Positions 8,243 to 16,086 of a stretch of 35,757 nucleotides of DNA are shown here, piece by piece. The translations under genes were made by a program, and so were the position numbers. Position 1 is the stretch's first letter, and every line of letters starts with the position of its first letter. Origin of the DNA: an uncultured Ruminococcus sp. (GTDB lineage: Bacteria; Bacillota; Clostridia; Oscillospirales; CAG-272). A model generated the notes under the pieces. That model saw only the letters and a list, made by a program, of their open reading frames with translations. It was not told the origin of the DNA and did not search any database. The stretch is taken from assembly GCA_902778725.1 (NCBI GenBank), contig CACYYS010000017.1:1-35757 (forward strand), given 5' to 3'.

Positions 8243-8969
8243 CCGTCTTCTCCGATCCGGCCGCAACTTCCACACAGAAGCCGTGATGGCCGCAGGCGCT
8301 GCAGGTCAGCTTGCGGGTCGCGGGCGTGTGCCGCGCCCAGAAAACCTCCTTGAAGGTTGGTCTGAAGATCGTGTGGCACTGCGGGCAGAGATACTCCACC
8401 TTCCGGAAGTACCAGGAAGAGATCCAGACGGCGTAAGGGATCGCGACAGCGGCCCAGATCAAGAACGGCCACCAGATCCCCTTGAGGATCCAAAGGATGA
8501 TCGACACCCACTGCAGGATCCCGACAGGGATTCCCGTGAGAAGCATGATCAGGTGGATCTTTTTCAGTTTGTTTCCGTTTTTCATCGTGTACGCCACGTC
8601 GCCGATGGATTCAACGGAGAGCTCGCTGACGCTCCGCAGGCCTGCTTTCAGCGCTTCCAGCTTCTGCAGTTGCTTCTCCCGTTCCGAGATCTCCCCGCGC
8701 AGAGCCTCCTCCTGCTGAGAGAGCAGCAGGGAAATGACGCTGCCGGGATCTTCTTCGGCGAGCAGTTGTCCGATCGAGTCGATGGGAAGTCCGAGCTCCC
8801 GCAGAAAGCAAATGAGCTTCATCTGCCTGAGGTCCTCTTCGGAATACAGCCGTCTCCCTCCCTCCGAGAGCGCGGAAGGGATCAGGATCCCCCTGGTATC
8901 ATAGTACTGGACCGTACGGACCGTCACGCCGCAGAGCTTTGCGATCTCGCCCGTTGTGTATTGCGACAC
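8235..8969 (-). CDS. MerR-family regulator with two membrane segments and a C-terminal zinc ribbon
   Basis: 244 residues with a GTG start; AGGAGG is 9 bases upstream. The N-terminal winged helix (YTTGEIAKLCGVTVRTVQYYD) and helices to about residue 70 are typical MerR DNA-binding elements, followed by a coiled-coil dimer helix (about 80-115). The C-terminus is unusual. Two hydrophobic helices (about 139-160 and 164-187) precede a CPQC...CSAC zinc ribbon (C195, C198, C223, C226). The protein would bind DNA while tethered to the membrane. It is cotranscribed with the CPBP protease behind a promoter that contains a perfect palindrome in a 19-base spacer, the classic MerR arrangement. Ligand unknown; autoregulation is inferred. 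Confidence 0.88.
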   Translation of the reverse strand: MSQYTTGEIAKLCGVTVRTVQYYDTRGILIPSALSEGGRRLYSEEDLRQMKLICFLRELGLPIDSIGQLLAEEDPGSVISLLLSQQEEALRGEISEREKQLQKLEALKAGLRSVSELSVESIGDVAYTMKNGNKLKKIHLIMLLTGIPVGILQWVSIILWILKGIWWPFLIWAAVAIPYAVWISSWYFRKVEYLCPQCHTIFRPTFKEVFWARHTPATRKLTCSACGHHGFCVEVAAGSEKTDG

Positions 8970-8992
8970 GGCGTTTCACCTCCTTTGCGTCA

Positions 8993-9023
8993 AGTTTAGC
9001 ACATGACGCAGCGTCACAAGCAA
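8993..9023 (-). promoter_or_regulatory. MerR-type promoter with palindromic operator
   Basis: On the minus strand: TTGCTT (9023-9018), a 19-base spacer, and TAAACT (8998-8993). Inside the spacer is a perfect 13-bp palindrome, TGACGC-T-GCGTCA (9004-9016). Over-long 19-bp spacers with a dyad are the hallmark of promoters that MerR proteins activate by DNA distortion. An alternative -35 (TTGTGA) would leave only 15 bases. Confidence 0.72.
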
Positions 9024-9039
9024 CCCCTTACGCAAGGGG
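9024..9039 (-). terminator. Hairpin after the AraC gene (weak terminator candidate)
   Basis: CCCCTT (9024-9029) pairs with AAGGGG (9034-9039) around a 4-base loop. It lies 15 bases beyond the AraC stop. On the minus strand it is followed by TTGCTTGT, a poor U tract, so it is at best a weak terminator. It also directly adjoins the -35 of the MerR promoter. On the plus strand it is followed by ATTTTTT, which could stop antisense readthrough. Confidence 0.45.
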
Positions 9040-9053
9040 ATTTTTCAAAAAAA

Positions 9054-10022
9054 TCAAAAAACCGATTTTCTCGCCCTGTCCCGGTATTTTTTCGGAGAAA
9101 CGCCGAAGCGTTCCTTGAAGAGCCGGTGAAAGAATTCCGTGTTATGATACCCTACGCTTGTTGCGATATCGCCGACCCGCATATCCGAGCATCGGAGCAG
9201 ATACTCCGCCCGGGAAAGACGCTTTTCCTGGAGAAGCTCCGTAAAGGTCCGTCCGGCTTTTTGACGGATATAGCGGGAAAGCCATGGGACGTTATAATGA
9301 TTCTGATCCGCAAATTCAAGGAGCGAGGCGGTCTGATAGTTTTCTTCCAGATATCTGAGCGCCTCGAGATAAACGTTTTTGCTGATGTTGTCTCCCGTCA
9401 GATCACTTGAGTGGCCGATCAGTTCAAGGATCAAAAGCTCCATCGACAATTCGCGGATGTTTCGTTTGTCCGGCCTCTTCTCCAGGAAGGAGAGGATCAG
9501 ATTTTCGAACAGATTTCGGATCTGCGGCGTCCCGGCCGTTTTGAAATAAAGATAGCCGTTCGTGCTCTCCCGTCCGGCGATACAATCCAGAATGAATTTT
9601 CGAAGCGGCGATTCCTCTTCGCGCGTCATTTCCACCGTTTTGGCAAAAAACTGGGGCAGCACAATAAAATTGACCGCGAGATCGTTTTCCCCCGCGGGGA
9701 GGATCTCATGGACCGTGTGTGGATTGAGAAAAAGCGTCTCCCCCTCCGAGAGCGTGATGCTCTTTTCTCCGATAACGTGCGTCATCGCGCCGGAGTAAAC
9801 GTATATGATCTCGATATAATCGTGAGAATGCTTCGGGAAATGAAGAAAACGGGTATGTTTGCGCATCGCGATCAGTTTGCCGATCTCAAGCATTTTCTTT
9901 GCATTGATCACGTTTTGCCCGTTCTCCATATAAAGCGTCCGGTCGAGGGAGCCTCCGTTTTTGAGGATCGACGCTTCCTCTTTCGTGATTTCTGCCAGGC
10001 GGTTTTGGATCTCTTCGTTCAT
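9054..10022 (-). CDS. AraC-family transcriptional regulator with cupin sensor domain
   Basis: 322 residues. The N-terminal half carries a cupin-type ligand pocket (HFPKHSHDYIEIIYVYSG and LSEGETLFLNPHTVHEI, with metal- or sugar-facing histidines). The C-terminal AraC/XylS DNA-binding domain (about 220-320) has two helix-turn-helix units: LLEFADQNHYNVPWLSRYIRQKAGRTF and GDIATSVGYHNTEFFHRLFKERFG, the latter followed by the family's SPKKYR motif. It is divergent from a GH106-like glycosidase, and such pairs usually sense the sugar released. Two direct repeats between the promoters are likely binding sites. GGAG lies 8 bases before the ATG. The inducer is unknown. Confidence 0.92.
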   Translation of the reverse strand: MNEEIQNRLAEITKEEASILKNGGSLDRTLYMENGQNVINAKKMLEIGKLIAMRKHTRFLHFPKHSHDYIEIIYVYSGAMTHVIGEKSITLSEGETLFLNPHTVHEILPAGENDLAVNFIVLPQFFAKTVEMTREEESPLRKFILDCIAGRESTNGYLYFKTAGTPQIRNLFENLILSFLEKRPDKRNIRELSMELLILELIGHSSDLTGDNISKNVYLEALRYLEENYQTASLLEFADQNHYNVPWLSRYIRQKAGRTFTELLQEKRLSRAEYLLRCSDMRVGDIATSVGYHNTEFFHRLFKERFGVSPKKYRDRARKSVF

Positions 10023-10043
10023 CTTACTTTCTCCTTTTCCTCT

Positions 10044-10072
10044 ATGATATACGATAAACTCACTTTTTGCAA
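10044..10072 (-). promoter_or_regulatory. Promoter of the AraC regulator
   Basis: On the minus strand: TTGCAA (10072-10067), a 17-base spacer, and TATCAT (10049-10044). It lies back-to-back with the glycosidase promoter. Confidence 0.6.
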
Positions 10073-10081
10073 GTGCAAATC

Positions 10082-10110
10082 AGGTTGTTTTTTAGTCAAC
10101 AGAGGTTGTT
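10082..10110 (+). promoter_or_regulatory. Two direct repeats, likely AraC-regulator binding sites
   Basis: AGGTTGTT occurs at 10082-10089 and again at 10103-10110, exactly 21 bp apart (two helical turns) in the same orientation. AraC-family activators bind such tandem half-sites next to the -35. The downstream copy overlaps the -35 of the glycosidase promoter. Both copies lie in the 121-bp space between the divergent -10 boxes. Confidence 0.6.
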
Positions 10111-10137
10111 GTTTTTCAGATACCGTTATGGTATACT
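10109..10137 (+). promoter_or_regulatory. Promoter of the GH106-like glycosidase
   Basis: TTGTTT (10109-10114), a 17-base spacer ending in TGG, and TATACT (10132-10137) give an extended -10 with a weak -35, consistent with an activator-dependent promoter. Confidence 0.7.
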
Positions 10138-10193
10138 ATTCGTGACCCCGTGCTGCAAGGTTCTATTCTGAAAACGGAGAAAGGAATAAAAAG

Positions 10194-13100
10194 ATGTACG
10201 AGAAAAACCGAAAAGCCCCCGCGCTTGACCGAGAACTCTTCCAAAATCCCACCTCCGAATACAGGGGGGCTCCCTTCTGGTCCTGGAACTGCAAACTGGA
10301 AAAGGACGAACTCCTCCGGCAGATCGGGATCCTGAAGGAAATGGGCTTCGGTGGATTCAACATCCATTGCCGTCAGGGACTCGCGACCCCTTACCTCTCC
10401 GATGAATTCATGGATCTGGTCAAAGTCTGCAACGAGAAGGGAAAAGAGGCCGGGATGCTTACCTGGCTCTATGACGAAGACAAGTGGCCTTCCGGCTTTG
10501 GGGGCGGGTATGTGACGCGGGACGCCGAATACCGGCAGCGCTTTATCGTCTTTACCTGCGATCCCGATTTCAAACCGCGCGGGGATTCGATCCTGATCGC
10601 GAAATTTGACGTTGTCCTCGACGAAACCCTGTGTCTGAAATCCTACCGGAAGACGGAGGACGATGAGAACGCGGAAGGAACTCTCTGGTCCGTGTGGCGG
10701 ATGATCGCCGCGCCGAGCGCCTGGTACAACAACCAAACCTACGTTGATACGCTGAACAAAAAAGCGATCGAACGGTTTCTTGAAGTTACGCACGAGCGAT
10801 ATTTTGAAACGATCGGCAGGGAATTCGGGAAAAGCGTTCCGGCTATCTTTACTGACGAGCCGCAATTCCGCGGAAAGGGGACGCTCCCCTATGCCGCCAG
10901 CAAGGCGGACGTCAGATTGCCCTGGACCGACGATCTGGAAGAGACTTATACCGCTGCGTACGGCGAGTCTCTTGTTGACCGGCTCCCTGAGCTTTTGTGG
11001 GATCTTCCCGACGGCGCGGTATCGCTGACCCGCTACCGTTATCACGATCACGTTTCCGAGCGGTTCGCTTCTGCGTTTGCGGATACGATCGGCTCGTGGT
11101 GCGACAAACACGGGATCGCTCTGACCGGTCATATGTTCAACGAGCCCACCCTCGCCTCCCAGACCTTCGGGATCGGAGACTGTATGCGTTCCTACCGCGC
11201 GTTCGGCATTCCGGGGATCGATATCCTTTGCTCGCTTTTGCAGTTAACCACGGCAAAGCAATGCCAGTCCGCGGTACGCCAATACGGGAGACCCGGCATG
11301 CTCAGCGAGCTCTACGGCGTGACGGGCTGGGATTACGACTTCCGGGGCCATAAGCATCAGGGCGACTGGCAGGCGGCGCTCGGCGTCACCGTGCGGTGCC
11401 ACCATCTCGCCTGGGTATCGATGAAAGGCCCCTCCAAGCGCGACTATCCCGCTTCGATCTCCTACCAGTCTCCCTGGTACCGGGAATATCGGTACGTGGA
11501 GGACCACTTTGCTCGGGTGAACACGGCTCTTACCCGCGGCACGCCGTACGTCCGCGTCGCTCTCGTCCATCCGGTAGAAAGCTACTGGCTCCACTACGGT
11601 CCGAACGAACAGACCCGGCTCCGGCGGGATGAGCTCGACGACAATTTTAAGAACGTGACCGAATGGCTCTTAAAGGGAAACGTCGATTTCGACTATCTCT
11701 GCGAGTCGACCCTGCCGCAGCTCTGCCCGCGCGGCGACCTTCCGCTGCGGGTCGGCGAGATGGCCTATGACGTTGTGATCGTCCCGGAGTGCGAGACGCT
11801 CCGCTCCACCACGCTCGATCGGCTCGAAGCGTTCGCCTCCGCCGGCGGCAAGCTCGTCTTTATGGGCGAGGCGCCCGCGTACGTGGACGCAAAGCCCTCG
11901 GAGCGCGGCAAAGCGCTCTTCTCCCGCTCCCGCCGGATCTCCTTCAATCGCGGCGCGCTGCTCGCGGAGCTGCAATCCGACCGGACGCTTGAGATCCGGG
12001 ACGAGAACGGCGTTTACACAAACAATCTGATCCATCAGATCCGGCGAGACACGAACGGATTCTGGCTCTTTATCGCGCATTGCGAGGAACCGTATAACAA
12101 AGACGTTGCGATCCCGCGAGGGATCCGTATCCGCGTCAAGGGGAGGTACAAGCCGCAGATCTGGGATACGCTGAGCGGAGAGACAAAGCCGGTCGCGTAT
12201 GAAACGAAAGACGATTACACCGAAATCAGCGTCTCGCTTTACGATTATGATTCGCTGCTCCTCTTTTTGGCGGACACGGAGGAGGAAGGCGCATTCCGGC
12301 CGGAGGAAACGCCGGTCGCCGCCGTATTCGTTCCCGTTCCGGCGTTAGCCGACTATACGCTCTCCGAGCCGAACGTGCTCCTGCTCGACACGGCGCGATA
12401 CGCGATCGACGGCGGAGAATTTGACGGTCCCGAGGAAGTGCTGCGCATCGACGCGAAGGTTCGGAACCGCCTGGCTTTCCCCGTCGCGAAGACCCAGCCG
12501 TGGGTGATCCCGGAAAAACCCGCCGAGCATACGGTCACGCTTGAATTCAAGATTTTGAGCGAGATCGCCTACGATAAGCCGATCCTCGCCCTCGAGGATC
12601 CGGAGCTCTCCGAGATTATCTGGAACGGCGAAAAAATCGCAAACCGTTCCTGCGGCTGGTACACGGACAAAGCCATCCGCAAAGTAGAGCTGCCGGATCT
12701 GAAAAGGGGAGAGAATACGCTCCGCGTGACCTTCCCGTTCGGCGAGCGCTCCAACTGCGAGGCGGTATATCTGCTCGGCGACTTCGGCGTCCGGGTGACG
12801 GGTAAGGTCGTGACCGTGATCCCCCCGCCGGAAAAACTCGGCTTCAGCGATCTGACGGATCAGGGCCTGCCGTTTTACGGCGGAGAGGTGCGTTATCGGA
12901 TCCCTCTCCCGCTCGACGCGGAGCGTGATGTCAGTATCACGGTCCCGCACTACCGGGCGGCGGTCACCGCGATCGACGTTGACGGGAAACGGAAGGCCGT
13001 GATCGCCTACCCGCCCTATCAGGCAGAACTCGGCCGGCTCGCGCAAGGCTCTCACGAGATCGTTGTGAGCGCGTATATCTCCCGACGCAACTGCTTCGGC

Positions 13101-13238
13101 GACTTACACAACACGGACGAGAAATTCGGCTGGCAGGGGTCGCCGAATGCATGGAAAACGAAGGACGGCCTCTGGACCTATGAGTACCGTCTCCGTCCAA
13201 CCGGGCTTCTCTCTTCTCCGATCATCGGGCTAAGATAA
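10194..13238 (+). CDS. GH106-like glycoside hydrolase (alpha-L-rhamnosidase family)
   Basis: A large protein of 1014 residues. The N-terminus (EYRGAPFWSWNCKLEKDELLRQIGILKEMGFGGFNIHCRQGL...YLSDEFMDLV) is the characteristic opening of the Glyco_hydro_106 domain, followed by a TIM-barrel region to about residue 480. Acidic candidates include those in FTDEPQF and HMFNEP; I do not assign the catalytic pair. Middle and C-terminal beta-rich domains follow (about 560-1010; galactose-binding-like fold near RSCGWYTDKAIRKVELPDLKRGENTLRV). No signal peptide is present, so it should act in the cytosol on imported oligosaccharides, although no transporter gene lies in the window. AAAGGA precedes the ATG. 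Rhamnose specificity is inferred from the family only. Confidence 0.8.
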   Translation: MYEKNRKAPALDRELFQNPTSEYRGAPFWSWNCKLEKDELLRQIGILKEMGFGGFNIHCRQGLATPYLSDEFMDLVKVCNEKGKEAGMLTWLYDEDKWPSGFGGGYVTRDAEYRQRFIVFTCDPDFKPRGDSILIAKFDVVLDETLCLKSYRKTEDDENAEGTLWSVWRMIAAPSAWYNNQTYVDTLNKKAIERFLEVTHERYFETIGREFGKSVPAIFTDEPQFRGKGTLPYAASKADVRLPWTDDLEETYTAAYGESLVDRLPELLWDLPDGAVSLTRYRYHDHVSERFASAFADTIGSWCDKHGIALTGHMFNEPTLASQTFGIGDCMRSYRAFGIPGIDILCSLLQLTTAKQCQSAVRQYGRPGMLSELYGVTGWDYDFRGHKHQGDWQAALGVTVRCHHLAWVSMKGPSKRDYPASISYQSPWYREYRYVEDHFARVNTALTRGTPYVRVALVHPVESYWLHYGPNEQTRLRRDELDDNFKNVTEWLLKGNVDFDYLCESTLPQLCPRGDLPLRVGEMAYDVVIVPECETLRSTTLDRLEAFASAGGKLVFMGEAPAYVDAKPSERGKALFSRSRRISFNRGALLAELQSDRTLEIRDENGVYTNNLIHQIRRDTNGFWLFIAHCEEPYNKDVAIPRGIRIRVKGRYKPQIWDTLSGETKPVAYETKDDYTEISVSLYDYDSLLLFLADTEEEGAFRPEETPVAAVFVPVPALADYTLSEPNVLLLDTARYAIDGGEFDGPEEVLRIDAKVRNRLAFPVAKTQPWVIPEKPAEHTVTLEFKILSEIAYDKPILALEDPELSEIIWNGEKIANRSCGWYTDKAIRKVELPDLKRGENTLRVTFPFGERSNCEAVYLLGDFGVRVTGKVVTVIPPPEKLGFSDLTDQGLPFYGGEVRYRIPLPLDAERDVSITVPHYRAAVTAIDVDGKRKAVIAYPPYQAELGRLAQGSHEIVVSAYISRRNCFGDLHNTDEKFGWQGSPNAWKTKDGLWTYEYRLRPTGLLSSPIIGLR

Positions 13239-13243
13239 AACGG

Positions 13244-13278
13244 GAGCGGCGGAACGTTTGTTCCGCCGCTCTGGTTTT
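13244..13278. terminator. Terminator between convergent genes
   Basis: GAGCGGCGGAAC (13244-13255) pairs perfectly with GTTCCGCCGCTC (13260-13271) around GTTT, then TGGTTTT. The opposite side reads CCCGTTTT, so it can serve both the glycosidase and the convergent unknown gene. Confidence 0.82.
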
Positions 13279-13282
13279 CGGA

Positions 13283-13972
13283 TCAGGGCCGGTCGATCCC
13301 GGCAAGGAGATCGAAGTATTCGACCTGCTTTTCATATGTCAATCTCCGCGTTTCTTTGTTCGTGAGAAGCGACTGAAGAAAGCTTTGGTCCCGCAGGACG
13401 AGGAGAGTGTCATCCGGCAAAGAGGAAAGTCCGTCCTTCTTTCCGAGCGGGAGCGCGGATAGCCGGAGGGCGTGATCGTCGTAGCGCGTTTCCTCTTTGA
13501 CCGAGTCGGGAAGTTTCACGAATACGCCGAGCTCCGACACGCTGTCGTAAAGCTCCCGGTCAAGGAGAAGAATGCAGTATTCGCCCGCCGCAAGCGTATA
13601 ACGGAAGGTCTCCTCCGCCTCCGCGTTGCGCGCGCCGTTATAGTAGGTGCCGCTCTGCTGATAGGTCTCGGCAAGGCGTCCGGGAACGTAGGTGATCCGG
13701 TCAAAGGCGATCCCGGGGTCGGCGCCGTCCCCCGCGCAAAGAGAGGAAACAGACGAAAGGATCTTCCGGTAGGTCGAGCCGTCGATGTACTGCGGCCCGG
13801 CGTAAAGGAGAAAGAGGTCATACTTCGGCCTTGAGGCGCATTGCAGCAGCCCGATAATCAGAGCGAGCAAGGCAAAGGCGGCGAGGAGGATCTTCAGTTT
13901 GTGTTCTTTCCAGATTGCCGGGAGGGAAAAAGATTTTTTCCCCCCGTTCGGTATGGATTCGCGATCGTTCAT
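13283..13972 (-). CDS. Membrane-anchored protein of unknown function
   Basis: 229 residues, not recognised. A short charged cytoplasmic N-terminus is followed by one hydrophobic helix (about 29-47, ILLAAFALLALIIGLLQCA). The rest is an extracytoplasmic domain beginning PKYDLFLLYAGPQYIDGSTYRKILSS. There are several tyrosines and an LLLDRELYDSVSELGVFVKLPD stretch, but no enzyme motif I can name. It could be an N-terminally anchored or signal-anchor protein. An AGGAAAG site lies upstream. No clear promoter is visible in the 80 bases before it. It is the only gene between its terminator and that of the phosphoribosyltransferase. Confidence 0.7.
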   Translation of the reverse strand: MNDRESIPNGGKKSFSLPAIWKEHKLKILLAAFALLALIIGLLQCASRPKYDLFLLYAGPQYIDGSTYRKILSSVSSLCAGDGADPGIAFDRITYVPGRLAETYQQSGTYYNGARNAEAEETFRYTLAAGEYCILLLDRELYDSVSELGVFVKLPDSVKEETRYDDHALRLSALPLGKKDGLSSLPDDTLLVLRDQSFLQSLLTNKETRRLTYEKQVEYFDLLAGIDRP

Positions 13973-14051
13973 TTTTTCTTTCCTGCTTTTTATCTCGGAA
14001 AAACCTCTTTACAAACCGGAAGCGGAGTGATAAGATGGTATCGGGTGAAGA

Positions 14052-14093
14052 AAAAGACGGAGCAGTCCCGCCGGATGGCGGCGTCCGTCTTTT
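14052..14093 (-). terminator. Terminator of the phosphoribosyltransferase gene
   Basis: AAAAGACGGA (14052-14061) pairs with TCCGTCTTTT (14084-14093). An inner CGCCG/CGGCG arm extends the hairpin. On the minus strand it ends in a run of T directly after the stop at 14100. Confidence 0.75.
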
Positions 14094-14099
14094 CCGGAG

Positions 14100-14657
14100 T
14101 CAGTCGATCGGATTCCCGTCTTTGTCAAAGAGCGGCAGTTTTTCGAGATATACGATATCCTTTCTCTTCGCCGCGTCTCCTTCCGCAAGGATCGTCGCGA
14201 TCCCGGCGATCTCGCCGCCCGCCGCCTTGACGAGCTTGATCAGGGCGTCGCAGCTCTCGCCGGTGGAGACGACGTCGTCCACGATCAGGATGCGTTTGCC
14301 GCGCATCATTTCGGCGTCCGCGGCGTCCAGATACAGGGTCTGGCGTTTCGCCGTCGTGATCGAATGTACTTCGCACTCAAAAACGCCGGTCATATAGAGC
14401 TTCTTGCCCTTCCGGGCGACAAAATACTTCTTGTCTCCGTGGATCTCCGCCATATCGTGACCGAGCGGGATGCCCTTTGCTTCCGCGGTGATCAGATAAT
14501 CGTATTCGGGAGAGACTTCAAGGAGAGCGCGGGCGCAGCCGCGGGAAAGCTCGGGATCCCCCAGGATAACGAACGCGCCGATATAAAGCGAGTCGGAAAG
14601 GGGGCAGAGGGGAAGATCCCGCTCCAGACCGGCGACCTTGAGATGATAATATTTCAT
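14100..14657 (-). CDS. PRPP-dependent phosphoribosyltransferase (purine PRTase-like)
   Basis: 185 residues with a type I PRTase fold. The PRPP loop is RILIVDDVVSTGESCDALIKLVKAAGG (DDVVSTGES), preceded by the flexible loop and KYFVARK strand, as in adenine or xanthine phosphoribosyltransferases of COG0503. The exact base cannot be told. The ATG at 14657 is chosen because AGGAGT (14669-14664) lies 6 bases upstream; a longer reading from 14684 runs upstream of this site. A perfect sigma-A promoter drives it, divergent from larA. Purine salvage (base plus PRPP to nucleotide) or a regulatory role is inferred. Confidence 0.8.
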   Translation of the reverse strand: MKYYHLKVAGLERDLPLCPLSDSLYIGAFVILGDPELSRGCARALLEVSPEYDYLITAEAKGIPLGHDMAEIHGDKKYFVARKGKKLYMTGVFECEVHSITTAKRQTLYLDAADAEMMRGKRILIVDDVVSTGESCDALIKLVKAAGGEIAGIATILAEGDAAKRKDIVYLEKLPLFDKDGNPID

Positions 14658-14689
14658 ATTGGTACTCCTTTGATCGAATTCCAAAGATT

Positions 14690-14717
14690 ATTATACAACT
14701 TTATTTTGATTTGTCAA
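14690..14717 (-). promoter_or_regulatory. Consensus sigma-A promoter of the phosphoribosyltransferase
   Basis: On the minus strand, a perfect TTGACA (14717-14712) and a perfect TATAAT (14695-14690) are spaced by 16 bases. A weaker plus-strand promoter for larA may overlap it (TTGATC 14670-14675, 16 bases, TATACA 14692-14697). Confidence 0.82.
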
Positions 14718-14746
14718 TAAATTCTCAAGATAAAACGGAGGTATCC

Positions 14747-16030
14747 ATGGTTACCAAGATCCCTTACGACAGGTCCTTTCTCGAATGTGTGACCGACGAG
14801 CGCGAGACACGCGGCGTCCTCGTTTCCTCCCTCCATCAGATGAAGTCCGAGGGCAGGGAAGAGGACACGGTACGCGACTCACTCGACCACCCGATCGGCG
14901 CTCCGCTCCTCGAAAACTGGGTAAAAGGCAGGAAAAAGATCCTGATCATCACAAGCGACCACACCCGGCCGGTCCCCTCCCGCGTGATCACGCCTCAGGT
15001 CCTTGAGCGGATCCGGCGCGGCAGCCCGGAGGCGGAGATCCGCATCCTGATCGCGACCGGCGTCCATCGCGAAACGACCGAGCGGGAACTGGAGGAAAAA
15101 TTCGGCGCCGATCTCTATCCGCAGATCCGCGATATGATCCGGGTGCACAAAGCGTTTGAGTCCGAGACGGTCGCCAAGGGGACCCTCCCCAGCGGCTGCG
15201 AGCTCACGGTCAACGCGCTCGTTGACTGGGCGGACGGCGTTGTGGCGGAAGGCTTTATCGAGCCGCACTTTTTCGCCGGTTTTTCCGGCGGGCGGAAGAG
15301 CATCCTCCCCGGGATCGCCAGCGCGTCGAGCGTGATGCAGAACCATTGCGCCAAGCTGATCGGAGACGAGCATTCCCGCACCGGCGTCCTTGCGAAAAAT
15401 CCGCTCCACGAGGATATGGTGGCCGCGGCAAAACTTGCCGGACTCGGCTATATCGTCAACGTCGTGATCGACGGAGAGAAAAAGATCGTCAAGGCCTTTT
15501 CCGGCGATCCCTTTGCCGCCCACGAGGCGGGATGCGCCTTCGTCGGCGGGGTCTGCCGGGTCAAGCCCGTGTTCTCCGATATCGTCCTCACGTCAAACGG
15601 CGGCTACCCGCTCGATCAGAACGTCTATCAGTCGATCAAATCGATGACGGCGGCGGAGGCCTCGGTCAACGAAGGCGGCGTCGTGATCTGCGTCTCCTGC
15701 TGCGGGGACGGAAGCGGCGGGGAGGAGCTTTACCGCTGGTTTGCGGAATCGAACGGCGCGCGGGACGTCATGGAGAAGATCCGCGGCATCCCGGCAAAGG
15801 AGACGATCGGCGATCAGTGGATGGCGCAGATCCTCGCGCGCATCATGCTGCGCGCCTCCGTGATCATGGTCACCTGTAAAAAGTCCGAACCGATCGTGAC
15901 AGGTATGGGCATGCTGTGGGCGGAGAGTATCGGCGCCGCCATCCGGATGGCAAAGGAACTCAAGCCGGATTACGACGGGATCACCGTGATCCCGGACGGG
16001 ATCTCCGTGATCGTGCGCGGCGACGAGTAA
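14747..16030 (+). CDS. larA: LarA-family nickel-dependent lactate racemase homologue
   Basis: 427 residues from the ATG at 14747, which has ACGGAGGT 5 bases upstream; a longer reading from 14711 has no ribosome site. LarA interconverts D- and L-lactate or related 2-hydroxy acids using a nickel-pincer cofactor covalently bound to a lysine. The known functional residues are all present at nearly the Lactobacillus plantarum numbering: R74 (DHTRP), H107 (GVHRE), H174 and K184 (PHFFAGFSGGRK), H200 (QNH) and K298 (SIK). No larB, larC or larE cofactor genes lie nearby, so the cofactor would come from elsewhere. Many LarA homologues act on other 2-hydroxy acids, so the substrate is open. Confidence 0.87.
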   Translation: MVTKIPYDRSFLECVTDERETRGVLVSSLHQMKSEGREEDTVRDSLDHPIGAPLLENWVKGRKKILIITSDHTRPVPSRVITPQVLERIRRGSPEAEIRILIATGVHRETTERELEEKFGADLYPQIRDMIRVHKAFESETVAKGTLPSGCELTVNALVDWADGVVAEGFIEPHFFAGFSGGRKSILPGIASASSVMQNHCAKLIGDEHSRTGVLAKNPLHEDMVAAAKLAGLGYIVNVVIDGEKKIVKAFSGDPFAAHEAGCAFVGGVCRVKPVFSDIVLTSNGGYPLDQNVYQSIKSMTAAEASVNEGGVVICVSCCGDGSGGEELYRWFAESNGARDVMEKIRGIPAKETIGDQWMAQILARIMLRASVIMVTCKKSEPIVTGMGMLWAESIGAAIRMAKELKPDYDGITVIPDGISVIVRGDE

Positions 16031-16054
16031 GCGGTTTCCTTTTTAAAAGACAAA

Positions 16055-16086
16055 GCGCGGTTTGCAGAAGCAAACCGCGCTTTTTT
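16055..16086. terminator. Terminator between larA and the cyclophilin gene
   Basis: GCGCGGTTTGC (16055-16065) pairs with GCAAACCGCGC (16070-16080) around AGAA, followed by six T. It ends larA and overlaps the end of the convergent cyclophilin gene. Confidence 0.9.

Noticed and set aside
14711..14746. N-terminal extension of LarA
   Set aside because: No ribosome site upstream, overlap with the divergent promoter, and ACGGAGGT supports ATG 14747.
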